This document shows, piece by piece, positions 1-6,917 of a DNA stretch of 12,084 nt. The notes under the pieces were generated by a model, which saw only the letters and a program-made list of their open reading frames with translations, did not search any database and had not been told where the DNA came from. Numbering within the stretch: the stretch's first letter is position 1; each line of letters starts with the position of its first letter. A program made the translations under genes and the position numbers. The stretch is from JBKXSZ01 sp047017005 (GTDB taxonomy: Bacteria > Bacillota > Clostridia > TANB77 > CAG-508): assembly GCA_047017005.1 (NCBI GenBank), contig JBKXSZ010000030.1, positions 1 to 12,084 of the forward strand, in the 5' to 3' direction.

Positions 1-155
1 GATAATATTTTCACATCCTATTTTTTCATAGGTTACTTTACACTATCTATTTTCTTTTTTCTTTATATCATATTATTTATCGAATATCAATATATTCTTA
101 ATATTTTTAGCAAAAATTAGAAACACTAAAAGTGCTCTTTTCCGAAATATATTAT

Positions 156-185
156 AAAAAGAACAAGGATATCTTGTTCTTTTTT
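156..185 (-). terminator. Intrinsic terminator of the pyruvate kinase gene
   Basis: A 12-bp stem (AAAAAGAACAAG pairing with CTTGTTCTTTTT) with a 5-nt GATAT loop lies 10 bases past the pyk stop codon. Read on the minus strand it ends in a run of T, as expected of a Rho-independent terminator. The flanking A and T runs make it potentially bidirectional. The rest of bases 1-195 is AT-rich with no gene visible. Confidence 0.85.
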
Positions 186-195
186 ATAAATCTTT

Positions 196-1629
196 TTATA
201 CTTTTAATACTCCACCAATCATTCTGTTCAAAGAACTGTTCTTTTCTTCTGGAATAACAGCCTTTCCACCTTCAATTACAACAATATCTCCTTCTGAAAT
301 AACATTATCCTTTTTTGCAGATTCAATTCCAGCTTCAATCATATCACTTGCATTTGTTAAATCTTTATATAGTTGTGGTTGTACATTCCAAGATAGTCCT
401 AATTGTCTGTATGTTGTCTCATTATTAGTTACTGCGTAAATTGGACAACATGGTCCAAAGCTTGATAAAATTCTAGGCGTATCCCCTGTTTCTGTATAAG
501 CCATAATTGCTTTTCCATCCATATTCATTGCTGTCGTGCAAATAGAATGGTTGATAGTATATTCATAATTTAGACTTGCTAGATCATAATCTCTTCTTCT
601 AAATCTCTTCCAATAGTTAATAGAGCCTTCTACTTCTCTTGCTATTTTATCCATTGTCCTTACGCATTCAATAGGGTAATCTCCCATTGCACTTTCTCCA
701 GATAGCATAATACAACTTGTTCCATCAAAAATAGCATTTGCTACATCAGATACTTCTGCTCTTGTTGGTCTTGGATTTGAAATCATAGATTCTAACATTT
801 GTGTTGCAGTAATAACTGGTTTTCCTGCTCGATATGTTTTTTTGATAAATTGTTTTTGGTAGATTGGAACTTGTTCCATTGGTATTTCAACACCTAAATC
901 TCCACGTGCTACCATAATTCCATCTGATACTTTTAAGATTTCATCAAAGTTATTAATTCCTTCTCTGTTTTCTATCTTAGAAATAATTTTAATATGTTCT
1001 CCACCATTTTCTTCTAATACTTTACGAATTGCTAATACATCTTTTGGCTTTCTTACGAAAGATGCTGCGATATAGTCAAATCCAGCTCTAATTCCGTATT
1101 TTATATCTTCAATATCTTTTTCTGTGATACTTGGAAGATTTAACTCTAAATCTGGTACATTAATACTTTTCCTGTTAGTTAAAGTACCTCCATGAATAAC
1201 TTCACAAACAATATCTTTTCCTTTTATTTCTTTTACTGTTAATTCGATGGTTCCATCATTAATTAAAATAGTTCCTCCTACTTTAACATCTTGATATAGT
1301 TCTTTATATGTAATAGATACTTTTGTAGCATCTCCTTCTACATCATCATTTAATAAAGTAAATGTATTTCCATTCTCTAGTGTAACCATTTTTTCAGAGA
1401 AAGTTCCAATTCTTATTTCTGGTCCTTTTGTATCTAATAGAAGTGGGATTGGTAATCCTAGTTCTTCTCTTACTTTTTTGAAATTATTAATTCTTTCCTC
1501 TTGGTCTTGATAATTTCCATGTGAGAAGTTTACTCTTCCTACATTCATTCCTGCTAACATTAGTTTTTTTAGTACGTCTAAATCATCTACTGATGGTCCT
1601 ATGGTGCATACAATTTTTGTTTTTCTCAT
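196..1629 (-). CDS. pyk: Pyruvate kinase
   Basis: Cytoplasmic glycolytic enzyme that transfers phosphate from phosphoenolpyruvate to ADP, giving pyruvate and ATP. The 477-residue product is a full-length standard bacterial pyruvate kinase. Seen in the sequence: the N-terminal KTKIVCTIGP start of the barrel, RVNFSHG (about 32-38), LDTKGPEIR (65-73), the KIEN signature with catalytic Lys218 and metal-binding Glu220, MVARGDLG (239-246), and TRAEVSDVANA (289-299) followed by LSGESA. The C-terminal regulatory domain ends near 477. The extra PEP-utiliser-like domain of the Bacillus enzyme is absent. Glu71 in TKGPE matches the Glu that in characterised enzymes goes with K+ dependence (Lys in K+-independent ones), so K+ dependence is inferred. 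The ATG start has AGAAGGG about 11 bases upstream. It is monocistronic, with its own promoter and terminator. Confidence 0.97.
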   Translation of the reverse strand: MRKTKIVCTIGPSVDDLDVLKKLMLAGMNVGRVNFSHGNYQDQEERINNFKKVREELGLPIPLLLDTKGPEIRIGTFSEKMVTLENGNTFTLLNDDVEGDATKVSITYKELYQDVKVGGTILINDGTIELTVKEIKGKDIVCEVIHGGTLTNRKSINVPDLELNLPSITEKDIEDIKYGIRAGFDYIAASFVRKPKDVLAIRKVLEENGGEHIKIISKIENREGINNFDEILKVSDGIMVARGDLGVEIPMEQVPIYQKQFIKKTYRAGKPVITATQMLESMISNPRPTRAEVSDVANAIFDGTSCIMLSGESAMGDYPIECVRTMDKIAREVEGSINYWKRFRRRDYDLASLNYEYTINHSICTTAMNMDGKAIMAYTETGDTPRILSSFGPCCPIYAVTNNETTYRQLGLSWNVQPQLYKDLTNASDMIEAGIESAKKDNVISEGDIVVIEGGKAVIPEEKNSSLNRMIGGVLKV

Positions 1630-1674
1630 ATTTTTTCATCCCTTCTTGCTTATTTATTTATACAAAACTATTAT

Positions 1675-1704
1675 AGTATATCATAAAAAAGCACAATTTT
1701 TCAA
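1675..1704 (-). promoter_or_regulatory. Sigma-A promoter of pyk
   Basis: On the minus strand TTGAAA (1704-1699) is followed after 18 bases by TATACT (1680-1675), with an extended TG one base before the -10. It is about 45 bases upstream of the pyk start, so the leader is short, and I see no riboswitch in it. Confidence 0.65.
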
Positions 1705-1747
1705 GATTTTTGAATATTTTTTCTTGCCTTCTATTATATTGGTGGAA

Positions 1748-1780
1748 AATAAGGTAAGCTTCTTTAAAGCTTACCTTATT
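1748..1780 (-). terminator. Strong hairpin, probable original glgP terminator
   Basis: A perfect 14-bp stem (1748-1761 with 1767-1780) around a 5-base loop. On the minus strand it is followed by TTTTCC, a modest U-tract. It lies downstream of glgP in the minus direction but is now separated from the glgP stop by the roughly 700-base IS200 element. The nearest plus-strand gene (tnpA) starts downstream of it, so it cannot terminate that gene. That it belonged to glgP before the insertion is an inference from position. Confidence 0.6.
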
Positions 1781-1820
1781 CCTTATTACGCTTTAGCCGT
1801 GTGAAGCGAAGCGAAACAAA

Positions 1821-1840
1821 AACCACGCGCTATGCGCGTG
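1821..1840 (+). repeat. IS200 left-end hairpin
   Basis: CACGCGC (1824-1830), loop TAT and GCGCGTG (1834-1840) form a perfect 7-bp GC-rich stem, in sharp contrast to the AT-rich surroundings. It shares its 5' arm, AACCACGCG, with the right-end hairpin. In this family TnpA binds such hairpins as single-stranded DNA. The role here is inferred from that. Confidence 0.75.
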
Positions 1841-1852
1841 AGATTAAAAGCT

Positions 1853-1881
1853 TTGAGCAAGGCATCTCTCCATGATATAAT
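1853..1881 (+). promoter_or_regulatory. Promoter of tnpA
   Basis: TTGAGC (1853-1858), a 17-base spacer and TATAAT (1876-1881). Transcription should start near 1888, about 40 bases before the tnpA ATG. This start would exclude most of the upstream arm of the fold-back stem described at 1859-1926. Confidence 0.65.
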
Positions 1882-1926
1882 ATTTGGTGTTCAAGCCAAT
1901 ATGAATCATGAAAGGAGAGAGGCCTT
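1859..1926 (+). promoter_or_regulatory. Fold-back stem covering the tnpA ribosome site
   Basis: Bases 1859-1876 pair with 1905-1926: 12 pairs with one A-G mismatch, then a 4-base bulge, then 5 more pairs. The right arm contains the AAGGAG ribosome site (1912-1917) and ends at the base before the ATG. Only RNA begun upstream of 1859 carries both arms, so translation would be blocked in read-through transcripts but not in those from tnpA's own promoter. The pairing is seen. The regulatory role is inferred by analogy with read-through protection in IS10 and IS50. Confidence 0.55.
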
Positions 1927-2382
1927 ATGGCAAATAGTTTATCACACACAAAATGGTTGTGCAAGTATCATATAGTATTCATTCCCAAATATAGAAGAAA
2001 GGTAATATATCATAAATTAAGAGCAGATATGCAAGGATATATTAGGGATTTATGTAAGTGGAAAGGTGTTGAAATAATAGAAGGACATATGATGCCAGAC
2101 CATGTACACCTATTGTTATCAATACCGCCAAAGCAAAATATATCAAGTTTCATGGGATATTTGAAAGGAAAAAGTTCAATGATGCTATTCAAAGACCATG
2201 GGAATTTAAGATATAAATTTGGAAATAGCAACTTTTGGGCAACAGGATATTATGTGAGTACAGTAGGATTGAATGAAGCAACAATAAGAAAATACATAAG
2301 AGAACAGGAAAAAGAAGATATACTTGAAGATAAATTAACAAAGAGAGAATATACAAACCCTTTTAAGGGTTTGCTAAAGTAG
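1927..2382 (+). CDS. tnpA: IS200-family HUH transposase TnpA
   Basis: A 151-residue Y1 transposase that cuts and rejoins single-stranded DNA at the two element ends through a 5'-phosphotyrosine link. The metal-binding HUH motif is present as MPDHVHLLL (His59, His61). The catalytic helix motif YxxxQ is present as Tyr123-Gln127 in IRKYIREQE. The family blocks KYHIVFIPKYRRK (13-25) and FWATGYYVSTVG (103-114) are intact. Length is typical (about 130-155). The start is set by AAGGAG nine bases before the ATG. It stops with TAG. No frameshift or missing active-site residue is seen, so the protein looks functional. It is transcribed opposite to pyk and glgP on either side. Confidence 0.96.
   Translation: MANSLSHTKWLCKYHIVFIPKYRRKVIYHKLRADMQGYIRDLCKWKGVEIIEGHMMPDHVHLLLSIPPKQNISSFMGYLKGKSSMMLFKDHGNLRYKFGNSNFWATGYYVSTVGLNEATIRKYIREQEKEDILEDKLTKREYTNPFKGLLK
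2354..2373 (+). terminator. Hairpin in the last codons of tnpA
   Basis: CAAACCCTT (2354-2362) and AAGGGTTTG (2365-2373) form a near-perfect palindrome inside the tnpA 3' end, just before the TAG. There is no following T-run, so it is a weak candidate for transcript end formation or RNA stabilisation. It may simply be part of the element's folded 3' region. Confidence 0.3.
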
Positions 2383-2412
2383 TCAGTACGTCAAGGCTTG
2401 AACGAAGTGAAA

Positions 2413-2457
2413 GCCAGCGTCTTTAGGCGCTGGCAATGTTATAAGCCCTTTTAGGGC
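2413..2457 (+). other. Structured 3' region of the IS200 element
   Basis: Two hairpins precede the right-end hairpin. GCCAGCG/CGCTGGC (2413-2434) extends by a U-G and a C-G pair to a 9-bp stem with a TTTA loop. GCCCT/AGGGC (2445-2457) has a TTT loop. With the end hairpin they form a row of three stems in about 75 bases after tnpA. No reading frame runs through. It could be a structured transcript tail. It also recalls the non-coding right ends of IS605 relatives that encode TnpB guide RNA, although no tnpB is present. The function is unknown. Confidence 0.45.
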
Positions 2458-2464
2458 AAGTTCA

Positions 2465-2487
2465 AACCACGCGTTTTACACGTGGTT
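2465..2487 (+). repeat. IS200 right-end hairpin
   Basis: AACCACG (2465-2471) pairs with CGTGGTT (2481-2487), with one C-A mismatch, a further G-C pair and a TTTTA loop. The 5' arm AACCACGCG is identical to that of the left-end hairpin. This marks the right end of the element to within a few bases. Confidence 0.75.
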
Positions 2488-2517
2488 ATGATTTTGCCTT
2501 TTTATCTCTATTTTATT

Positions 2518-5082
2518 CTATTTCATAATCCATTTTACTAAATTTAAGTTAGCACTGTCTAATAGCATTTCATGTTTTGGCATAACGCGGAATGTATATC
2601 CATAATTTCCACCTGTTGATAATTGTATCTTTTTACTAAAAGTATAGATTTTATTTTCATCATCTTTCTCTTTTAAATCCATTGGAATAATACTTACATT
2701 ATCTACAATTCCATTATCTAATATTTTACCATAATATACTTGTGCTTGAATATTTTCAATTGCTATGTTTGGTAATTTTACTTTACAGTGTACTTCTATA
2801 TTATTTCCTGCATCAATTGTAATATTATCCAAGTTATTTACTTGTTCAATTTGAATATCATTCCAGTTACGATATAGGTTTTCCTTCCATTCGTTATATT
2901 CTGCTACCTTTTCGATATTGCTATAATATTTATTAGTCAAGTTGCATAATGGTACATATAAGTTGTTTACATAGTCTACTAGCATTCTAGCTGTTCCGTA
3001 CTTTCCTCCTGTTGAGATAATAGAGTTTTTCATATATTCTAACCATTTTGCAGACATACCAGTATCATCTTTTTCATAATATGTAGGGATGATTTTGTTT
3101 TCTAAAGTGTAATAAATGCTATCACTATCTGCTCTATCTTGAATCTCGTAAGAATCATAAGTTGCATTAGTTCCAATTGTCCATCCATTCTTACCATTAT
3201 ATCCTTCAGCCCACCAGCCATCTAGTACGCTAAAATTTATAACTCCATTTACAGAAGCTTTTTGTCCACTTGTTCCGGAAGCTTCCATTGGTCTTCTTGG
3301 TGTATTTAACCACACATCTACACCACTAATTAGGTAACGAGACATTGCAATATTATAATTTTCTAATAAGAATATCTTTCCTTTGAATTGTGGTTTCATA
3401 GAAATTTCATGGATATATTTTATTAAATCTTGGCCTTCTTTATCTGCTGGATGTGCTTTTCCTGCTATAATAATTTGAACTGGTCTTTTTTGATCATTTA
3501 ATATTTCTGTAATTCTTTCTAAGTCTTTAAATATCAAAGTTGCTCTTTTATATGTAGCAAATCTTCTTGCAAAACCAATTGTTAAAGCATTTGGATCTAG
3601 TTTTGATGTAATTTCAGTTATCTCTTCATAACTAACTCCACCATTTCTTAATCTTGTTGTTACATTTTCTTTTACAAGTCTTAACAATTTTGTTTTTCTA
3701 TCTATATGTGCCTTCCATAATTTCTCATTTGGAATATCCCTAATTTTTTCCCAAATTTGGTCTTGGTACATACTGTCTTGCCAATATGGTATTAAATATT
3801 TATTATATAGCTCTTTTAAATTTGGAGCAAGCCATGAACAGGTATGAATTCCATTTGTTACATGAGTAATTGGTGATTCATTAGCTGCAATATCCGGCCA
3901 TACTTCTCCAAATAGCTCTCTTGAAACTGCTCCATGTAATTTACTAACGCCGTTTTTCTTACCTGCTATTTTTAGTGCTAGAATTCCCATGTTAAATCCT
4001 GGTTCTAGTTCTTCTGTTGGTTTCATTCCTAGTTTCAAGAAGTCTTCTCTGGATAGTCCTAGCTTTGGCCAAAATTCTTTAAAGTATTTTTCTACTAAAG
4101 AAATTGGGAAAATGTCATTTCCTGCAGGTACTGGAGTATGTGTCGTAAAGACTGTCTTTGCACTTGTAATATCTCTTGCCATACTAAAAGATACTTGTTT
4201 TTCTTTCATAATATCTTTAATTACTTCTAATGTTAAAAATGCAGAATGTCCCTCATTCATATGGTAAACAGTAGGATTTAAACCTAATTTTCTAAGAAGT
4301 CTTACCCCTGCCATACCTAATACAACTTCCTGACGAATTCGCATTTCTTGGTCTCCACCATATAGTCTTAACGTAACATCTCTATCTTCTTCATGATTTT
4401 GCTCTATATCGGAATCTAGCAAATATAGGTTTACTCTACCAACATGAATTTGCCATACTTTTAAATATAGCTTTCTTTTTGGAAATTTAACATCTATAAT
4501 TAAATCCTCGTCTTTTTCATTCTTTACTGGTAATATAGGCAAATTAAACAAGTCAATATTATGATATTCAGTTTCTTGGTCTCCATAAGCATTTATTTTT
4601 TGGTGAAAATACCCATTTTTATATAAAAGTCCTACCGCTACTAAAGGAATTCCTAAATCACTTGCTGATTTCAAGTGGTCTCCTGATAAAATTCCTAATC
4701 CTCCAGAGTAAATTGGTAAAATCTGATCCAATCCATATTCTGCTGAAAAATAGGCAATTAAATCTTTTTTGTTTTCTGGATATTTTTTAGCAAACCATGT
4801 ATTTTTACTTTCCATATACCCATTAAAATTTTCTACTACTTTATCATATTCCTTTAAGAAAGCTGGATTTTCGGCAGCTTTTTCTAATTTTTCTTGCGAT
4901 ACTAATTTTAAAAACTTAACTGGGTTCTTTTCTATTGTTTCCCATAAATCAGCATCGATATCTTTAAATAATCTTAAAAATTCAGTATTCCATGACCACC
5001 AAAGGTTATTTGCAATCTCGGATAATTGATTAATTCTTTTTGGTAATTGTGGATTAACGGTAATTCTGTTAAATACGTACAT
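2518..5082 (-). CDS. glgP: Alpha-glucan (glycogen/maltodextrin) phosphorylase, GT35
   Basis: A cytoplasmic PLP enzyme that releases glucose-1-phosphate from the non-reducing ends of glycogen or maltodextrin. The 854-residue product belongs to the bacterial/archaeal branch with an N-terminal DUF3417 domain (about 12-100; LWWSWN near 28-32). Seen further on: YFSAEYGLDQ (111-120), GGLGILSGDHLKSASDLG (127-144), HMNEGHSAF (274-282), HTPVPAGND (315-323), the phosphate-site block GFARRFATYKR (503-513), and RRPMEASGTSGQKASVNG (596-613). Lys608 in the last block aligns with the PLP-binding lysine. The last 110 residues look like an extra beta-rich domain. The start ATG has AGGAGG about 12 bases upstream. 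No other glycogen genes lie next to it. It has its own promoter, and its likely terminator is displaced by the IS200 element. Confidence 0.95.
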   Translation of the reverse strand: MYVFNRITVNPQLPKRINQLSEIANNLWWSWNTEFLRLFKDIDADLWETIEKNPVKFLKLVSQEKLEKAAENPAFLKEYDKVVENFNGYMESKNTWFAKKYPENKKDLIAYFSAEYGLDQILPIYSGGLGILSGDHLKSASDLGIPLVAVGLLYKNGYFHQKINAYGDQETEYHNIDLFNLPILPVKNEKDEDLIIDVKFPKRKLYLKVWQIHVGRVNLYLLDSDIEQNHEEDRDVTLRLYGGDQEMRIRQEVVLGMAGVRLLRKLGLNPTVYHMNEGHSAFLTLEVIKDIMKEKQVSFSMARDITSAKTVFTTHTPVPAGNDIFPISLVEKYFKEFWPKLGLSREDFLKLGMKPTEELEPGFNMGILALKIAGKKNGVSKLHGAVSRELFGEVWPDIAANESPITHVTNGIHTCSWLAPNLKELYNKYLIPYWQDSMYQDQIWEKIRDIPNEKLWKAHIDRKTKLLRLVKENVTTRLRNGGVSYEEITEITSKLDPNALTIGFARRFATYKRATLIFKDLERITEILNDQKRPVQIIIAGKAHPADKEGQDLIKYIHEISMKPQFKGKIFLLENYNIAMSRYLISGVDVWLNTPRRPMEASGTSGQKASVNGVINFSVLDGWWAEGYNGKNGWTIGTNATYDSYEIQDRADSDSIYYTLENKIIPTYYEKDDTGMSAKWLEYMKNSIISTGGKYGTARMLVDYVNNLYVPLCNLTNKYYSNIEKVAEYNEWKENLYRNWNDIQIEQVNNLDNITIDAGNNIEVHCKVKLPNIAIENIQAQVYYGKILDNGIVDNVSIIPMDLKEKDDENKIYTFSKKIQLSTGGNYGYTFRVMPKHEMLLDSANLNLVKWIMK

Positions 5083-5146
5083 TTTTATCTACTTCCTCCT
5101 ATGTATCTTTCTATTTGTAGTTTTTCTTATGTTTATATCATTTAAT

Positions 5147-5175
5147 ATTATCTATTAAGAAAATGTATTTGTCAA
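5147..5175 (-). promoter_or_regulatory. Sigma-A promoter of glgP
   Basis: A perfect -35 TTGACA (5175-5170), a 17-base spacer and GATAAT (5152-5147) on the minus strand, about 65 bases before the glgP start. One of the best promoter matches in the window. I see no catabolite (cre) site overlapping it. Confidence 0.75.
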
Positions 5176-5502
5176 ATAATTTTCACTTATTTTTTCAGAT
5201 ATTTTATTCCATTACTTTTTCTTTTTTTCTGTGCTTTTTCTGTACTGGTTAAAAAAGTAAATTCTACATAGGCTAAAAATTTGATTTGGAAGAAAGCTCC
5301 ACATTTAGAGATGTTTCTTCCATTTATATTTAAAAATATAGTATAATTTAATTAGGTTAAAGAAAAATTTACAAGTCAAACACACAACTGGATTTTTTTA
5401 TCTTAGACTAAATTCCACTTGTGTACAAAAGTAAATGCAGTTACTCAATACAATCAACCTAAACTAAAACTGGATTGGTTTTTCTATACTTTTTTTCTAA
5501 AT
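5176..5502. other. Intergenic region between divergent promoters, with two inverted repeats
   Basis: About 330 AT-rich bases without a gene. They hold an inverted repeat GGAAGAAA (5288-5295)/TTTCTTCC (5314-5321), and a longer one, 5382-5395 with 5411-5424 (12 of 14 positions paired), that encloses a T-rich loop. A TATAAT at 5342-5347 has no convincing -35. The 9-mer AACTGGATT occurs at 5386-5394 and again near 5468-5476. No tRNA, riboswitch or small reading frame with a ribosome site is recognisable. A small RNA or an operator remains possible. Confidence 0.4.
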
Positions 5503-5531
5503 TTGTCAAAATATATGAAATATGGTATAAT
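5503..5531 (+). promoter_or_regulatory. Promoter of the 5564-6304 gene
   Basis: TTGTCA (5503-5508), a 17-base spacer and TATAAT (5526-5531), with an extended TG motif (TGGTATAAT). This is near-consensus for sigma-A and predicts a leader of only about 25 bases before the GGAGG and ATG. It implies substantial constitutive expression. Confidence 0.8.
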
Positions 5532-5563
5532 ATAAATATATTTAGTCAAACGGAGGATAAAAA

Positions 5564-6304
5564 ATGAGTGATGGATTAAATGTTCCAAGCATGGGAAACA
5601 AAAATAAACGTCAACGATTTGCAGATGAAATGAAAGTTGAAGTAAATAAAAAAGAAGAAAGAAAAGCAACACATTGCACCGGAAAAAAACAATATGCAAA
5701 AATGAAAAGTCCAAAAAGGAAAGTTTCTATAAAAAGATTAGCTGCTTTATCTGCAGTTTCTCTTACATTTATTGGTGGAGGAACAGTAGCTTTCAATTCT
5801 ATTTTTAATCGTTCTTCTGCACCAGAGTTACCAAAAGTAGAAGAAAATCTAAAACAAAACAGTACTCTTTCTGATTCTTATAAAGAAGTAATTGCTACTT
5901 ATTTAGTGACTGGAAAAATTGAAAATGAAAAAGAATTTATAAAAGCTGCAAAAGCATATGGACTTGATGGTTTAAAGCAAAAATTAGCTGAAATTCCAAA
6001 TATGGGAATAACATCCGATATGAATCTTGATTATAGTTATAGTGATTCATATAATACAAATATTGTTTCTATTGGAAATACTATGCTAGATATGGGAGAA
6101 GGAGATTCTAATTTTAAAAACACATTAAAAGACATTGGCTATATTCAATGGATGCAACATAGAAATCCAAAGTCACTTCCACTTGATAAAGCTAAATCTA
6201 TTATCAAAAATATGGATTCTGTTTTACAATGTGAATATTCTTTAACAGATAGTAAAAAATTAATAGAAACACCAATAAAAGAAAATGACCTTGATAGAGA
6301 ATAA
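5564..6304 (+). CDS. Unrecognised single-pass membrane protein
   Basis: The 246-residue protein matches no family I recognise. Visible parts are a basic, Lys/Arg-rich N-terminal tail (1-57), one hydrophobic segment (about 58-81, LAALSAVSLTFIGGGTVAF) and a mostly polar C-terminal domain of about 165 residues. The basic tail before the helix suggests the N-terminus stays inside and the C-terminal domain lies outside. There is no lipobox. The C-terminal part looks helical around EVIATYLVTGKIENEKEFIKAAKAYGLDGLK, then has a Tyr/Ser/Asp-rich stretch (about 150-165). The start is firm: GGAGG seven bases before ATG, and a near-consensus promoter. It is monocistronic and convergent with the prfB operon. 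The gene is real by promoter, ribosome site and terminator. The function is unknown. Confidence 0.85.
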   Translation: MSDGLNVPSMGNKNKRQRFADEMKVEVNKKEERKATHCTGKKQYAKMKSPKRKVSIKRLAALSAVSLTFIGGGTVAFNSIFNRSSAPELPKVEENLKQNSTLSDSYKEVIATYLVTGKIENEKEFIKAAKAYGLDGLKQKLAEIPNMGITSDMNLDYSYSDSYNTNIVSIGNTMLDMGEGDSNFKNTLKDIGYIQWMQHRNPKSLPLDKAKSIIKNMDSVLQCEYSLTDSKKLIETPIKENDLDRE

Positions 6305-6339
6305 AAGAAAAGTGGTAGTTATTCTACCGCTTTTCTTTT
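6303..6339. terminator. Shared bidirectional terminator of convergent genes
   Basis: A 16-bp stem (6303-6318 with 6324-6339, one G-T wobble) with a TTATT loop, flanked by A-runs and T-runs so that it can act on both strands. It overlaps the TAA of the left gene (6302-6304) and the TAA of the right gene (6338-6340), so the two coding regions are separated only by the hairpin. Confidence 0.85.
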
Positions 6340-6904
6340 ATCTTTCTCGTGCTTCTTCTTGCATTTTCATTTGATTGGTTCTACAGCCATTTTCATTATA
6401 TCTCTTATTACACTTTTGTATATTCTCTGCCATTAGTTCTTCTATGTTACTTCCCAATTCTGTTGCAAATTCTTCAATCGATTTGAGTGTACTTATTACA
6501 GCATTCTGTTCCTTTTTGTTACTTTTTATCATATTGTCTACTTTTTCTTCTACATTAAACATTATTTTTGTTAGCACTTCTTTGTTTGGTAATTGTATGA
6601 CATTATTTTTTTCCTTATCTACATTTTGTATCTTCTTTTCTATTGCTACTGTATCTATTTGTTTAGCCTTACAATAAAGTGCTACTCCCCATAATACATC
6701 TCCTAATTCTTCTTTTGTATGTGTAATTGAAAATGTTTTTTCATGGAAGTTTCCTTTATAGAAGGGTTTTCTAATTTCTGCTGCAATTTCTCCTTGTTCT
6801 TCTATAAGAATAAGTTTTGAATATGTCAATTGTTCTTTTCTTGAATTAGCAATAGCTGGATTTAATCTTTCTGTTGCCTCTTTTACATATTGTGAAAATT
6901 TCAT
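6338..6904 (-). CDS. MazG-like nucleotide pyrophosphohydrolase domain protein
   Basis: The 188-residue protein has the metal-binding signature of the all-alpha NTP pyrophosphohydrolase (MazG/dUTPase-like) superfamily: EEQGE (Glu35, Glu36, Glu39), then a spacer of about 26, then EELGD (Glu66, Asp69). The flanking text, LILIEEQGEIAAE and KEELGDVLWGVALYCKA, fits the family. Such enzymes hydrolyse NTPs or dNTPs to the monophosphate and pyrophosphate, often as house-cleaning. The N-terminal 95 residues carry the domain. The rest is charged and probably helical or coiled, with no motif I know, and is longer than in minimal MazG proteins. It starts 13 bases after the preceding gene, with AGGAG before the ATG, and is the last gene of the prfB operon. 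Its actual substrate cannot be read from the sequence. Confidence 0.8.
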   Translation of the reverse strand: MKFSQYVKEATERLNPAIANSRKEQLTYSKLILIEEQGEIAAEIRKPFYKGNFHEKTFSITHTKEELGDVLWGVALYCKAKQIDTVAIEKKIQNVDKEKNNVIQLPNKEVLTKIMFNVEEKVDNMIKSNKKEQNAVISTLKSIEEFATELGSNIEELMAENIQKCNKRYNENGCRTNQMKMQEEARER

Positions 6905-6917
6905 TTTTTTTCTCTCC

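Larger units (their letters stand above)
1795..2490 (+). mobile_element. IS200-type insertion sequence (IS200/IS605 family), tnpA only
   Basis: A single-transposase element with no terminal inverted repeats but with subterminal hairpins at both ends, the hallmark of IS200/IS605 elements that move as single-stranded DNA. The left hairpin (1821-1840) and right hairpin (2465-2487) begin with the same nine bases, AACCACGCG, the likely TnpA recognition arm. The size of about 700 bases matches classic IS200. There is no tnpB. The exact ends are uncertain because this family makes no target duplication; the left tip lies within about 1785-1815 and the right tip just past 2487. The element sits in the glgP-pyk intergenic space, antisense to both genes. 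tnpA and both end structures look intact, so it could still be mobile. Confidence 0.85.

Noticed and set aside
1601..1804. A plus-strand frame of 67 codons across the pyk start and the intergenic hairpin
   Set aside because: It has no ribosome site, a low-complexity Phe-rich translation, and runs through the pyk promoter and the perfect hairpin.
1821..2487. GC-rich repeated hairpins considered as a CRISPR array or REP cluster
   Set aside because: There are only two copies of the AACCACGCG arm, one at each end of the transposase gene, with no regular spacing. They are explained as IS200 ends.
5342..5347. TATAAT as a promoter for a small RNA in the divergent intergenic region
   Set aside because: No acceptable -35 at 16-18 bases, and no clear terminator follows. 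Such hexamers are frequent by chance in AT-rich sequence.
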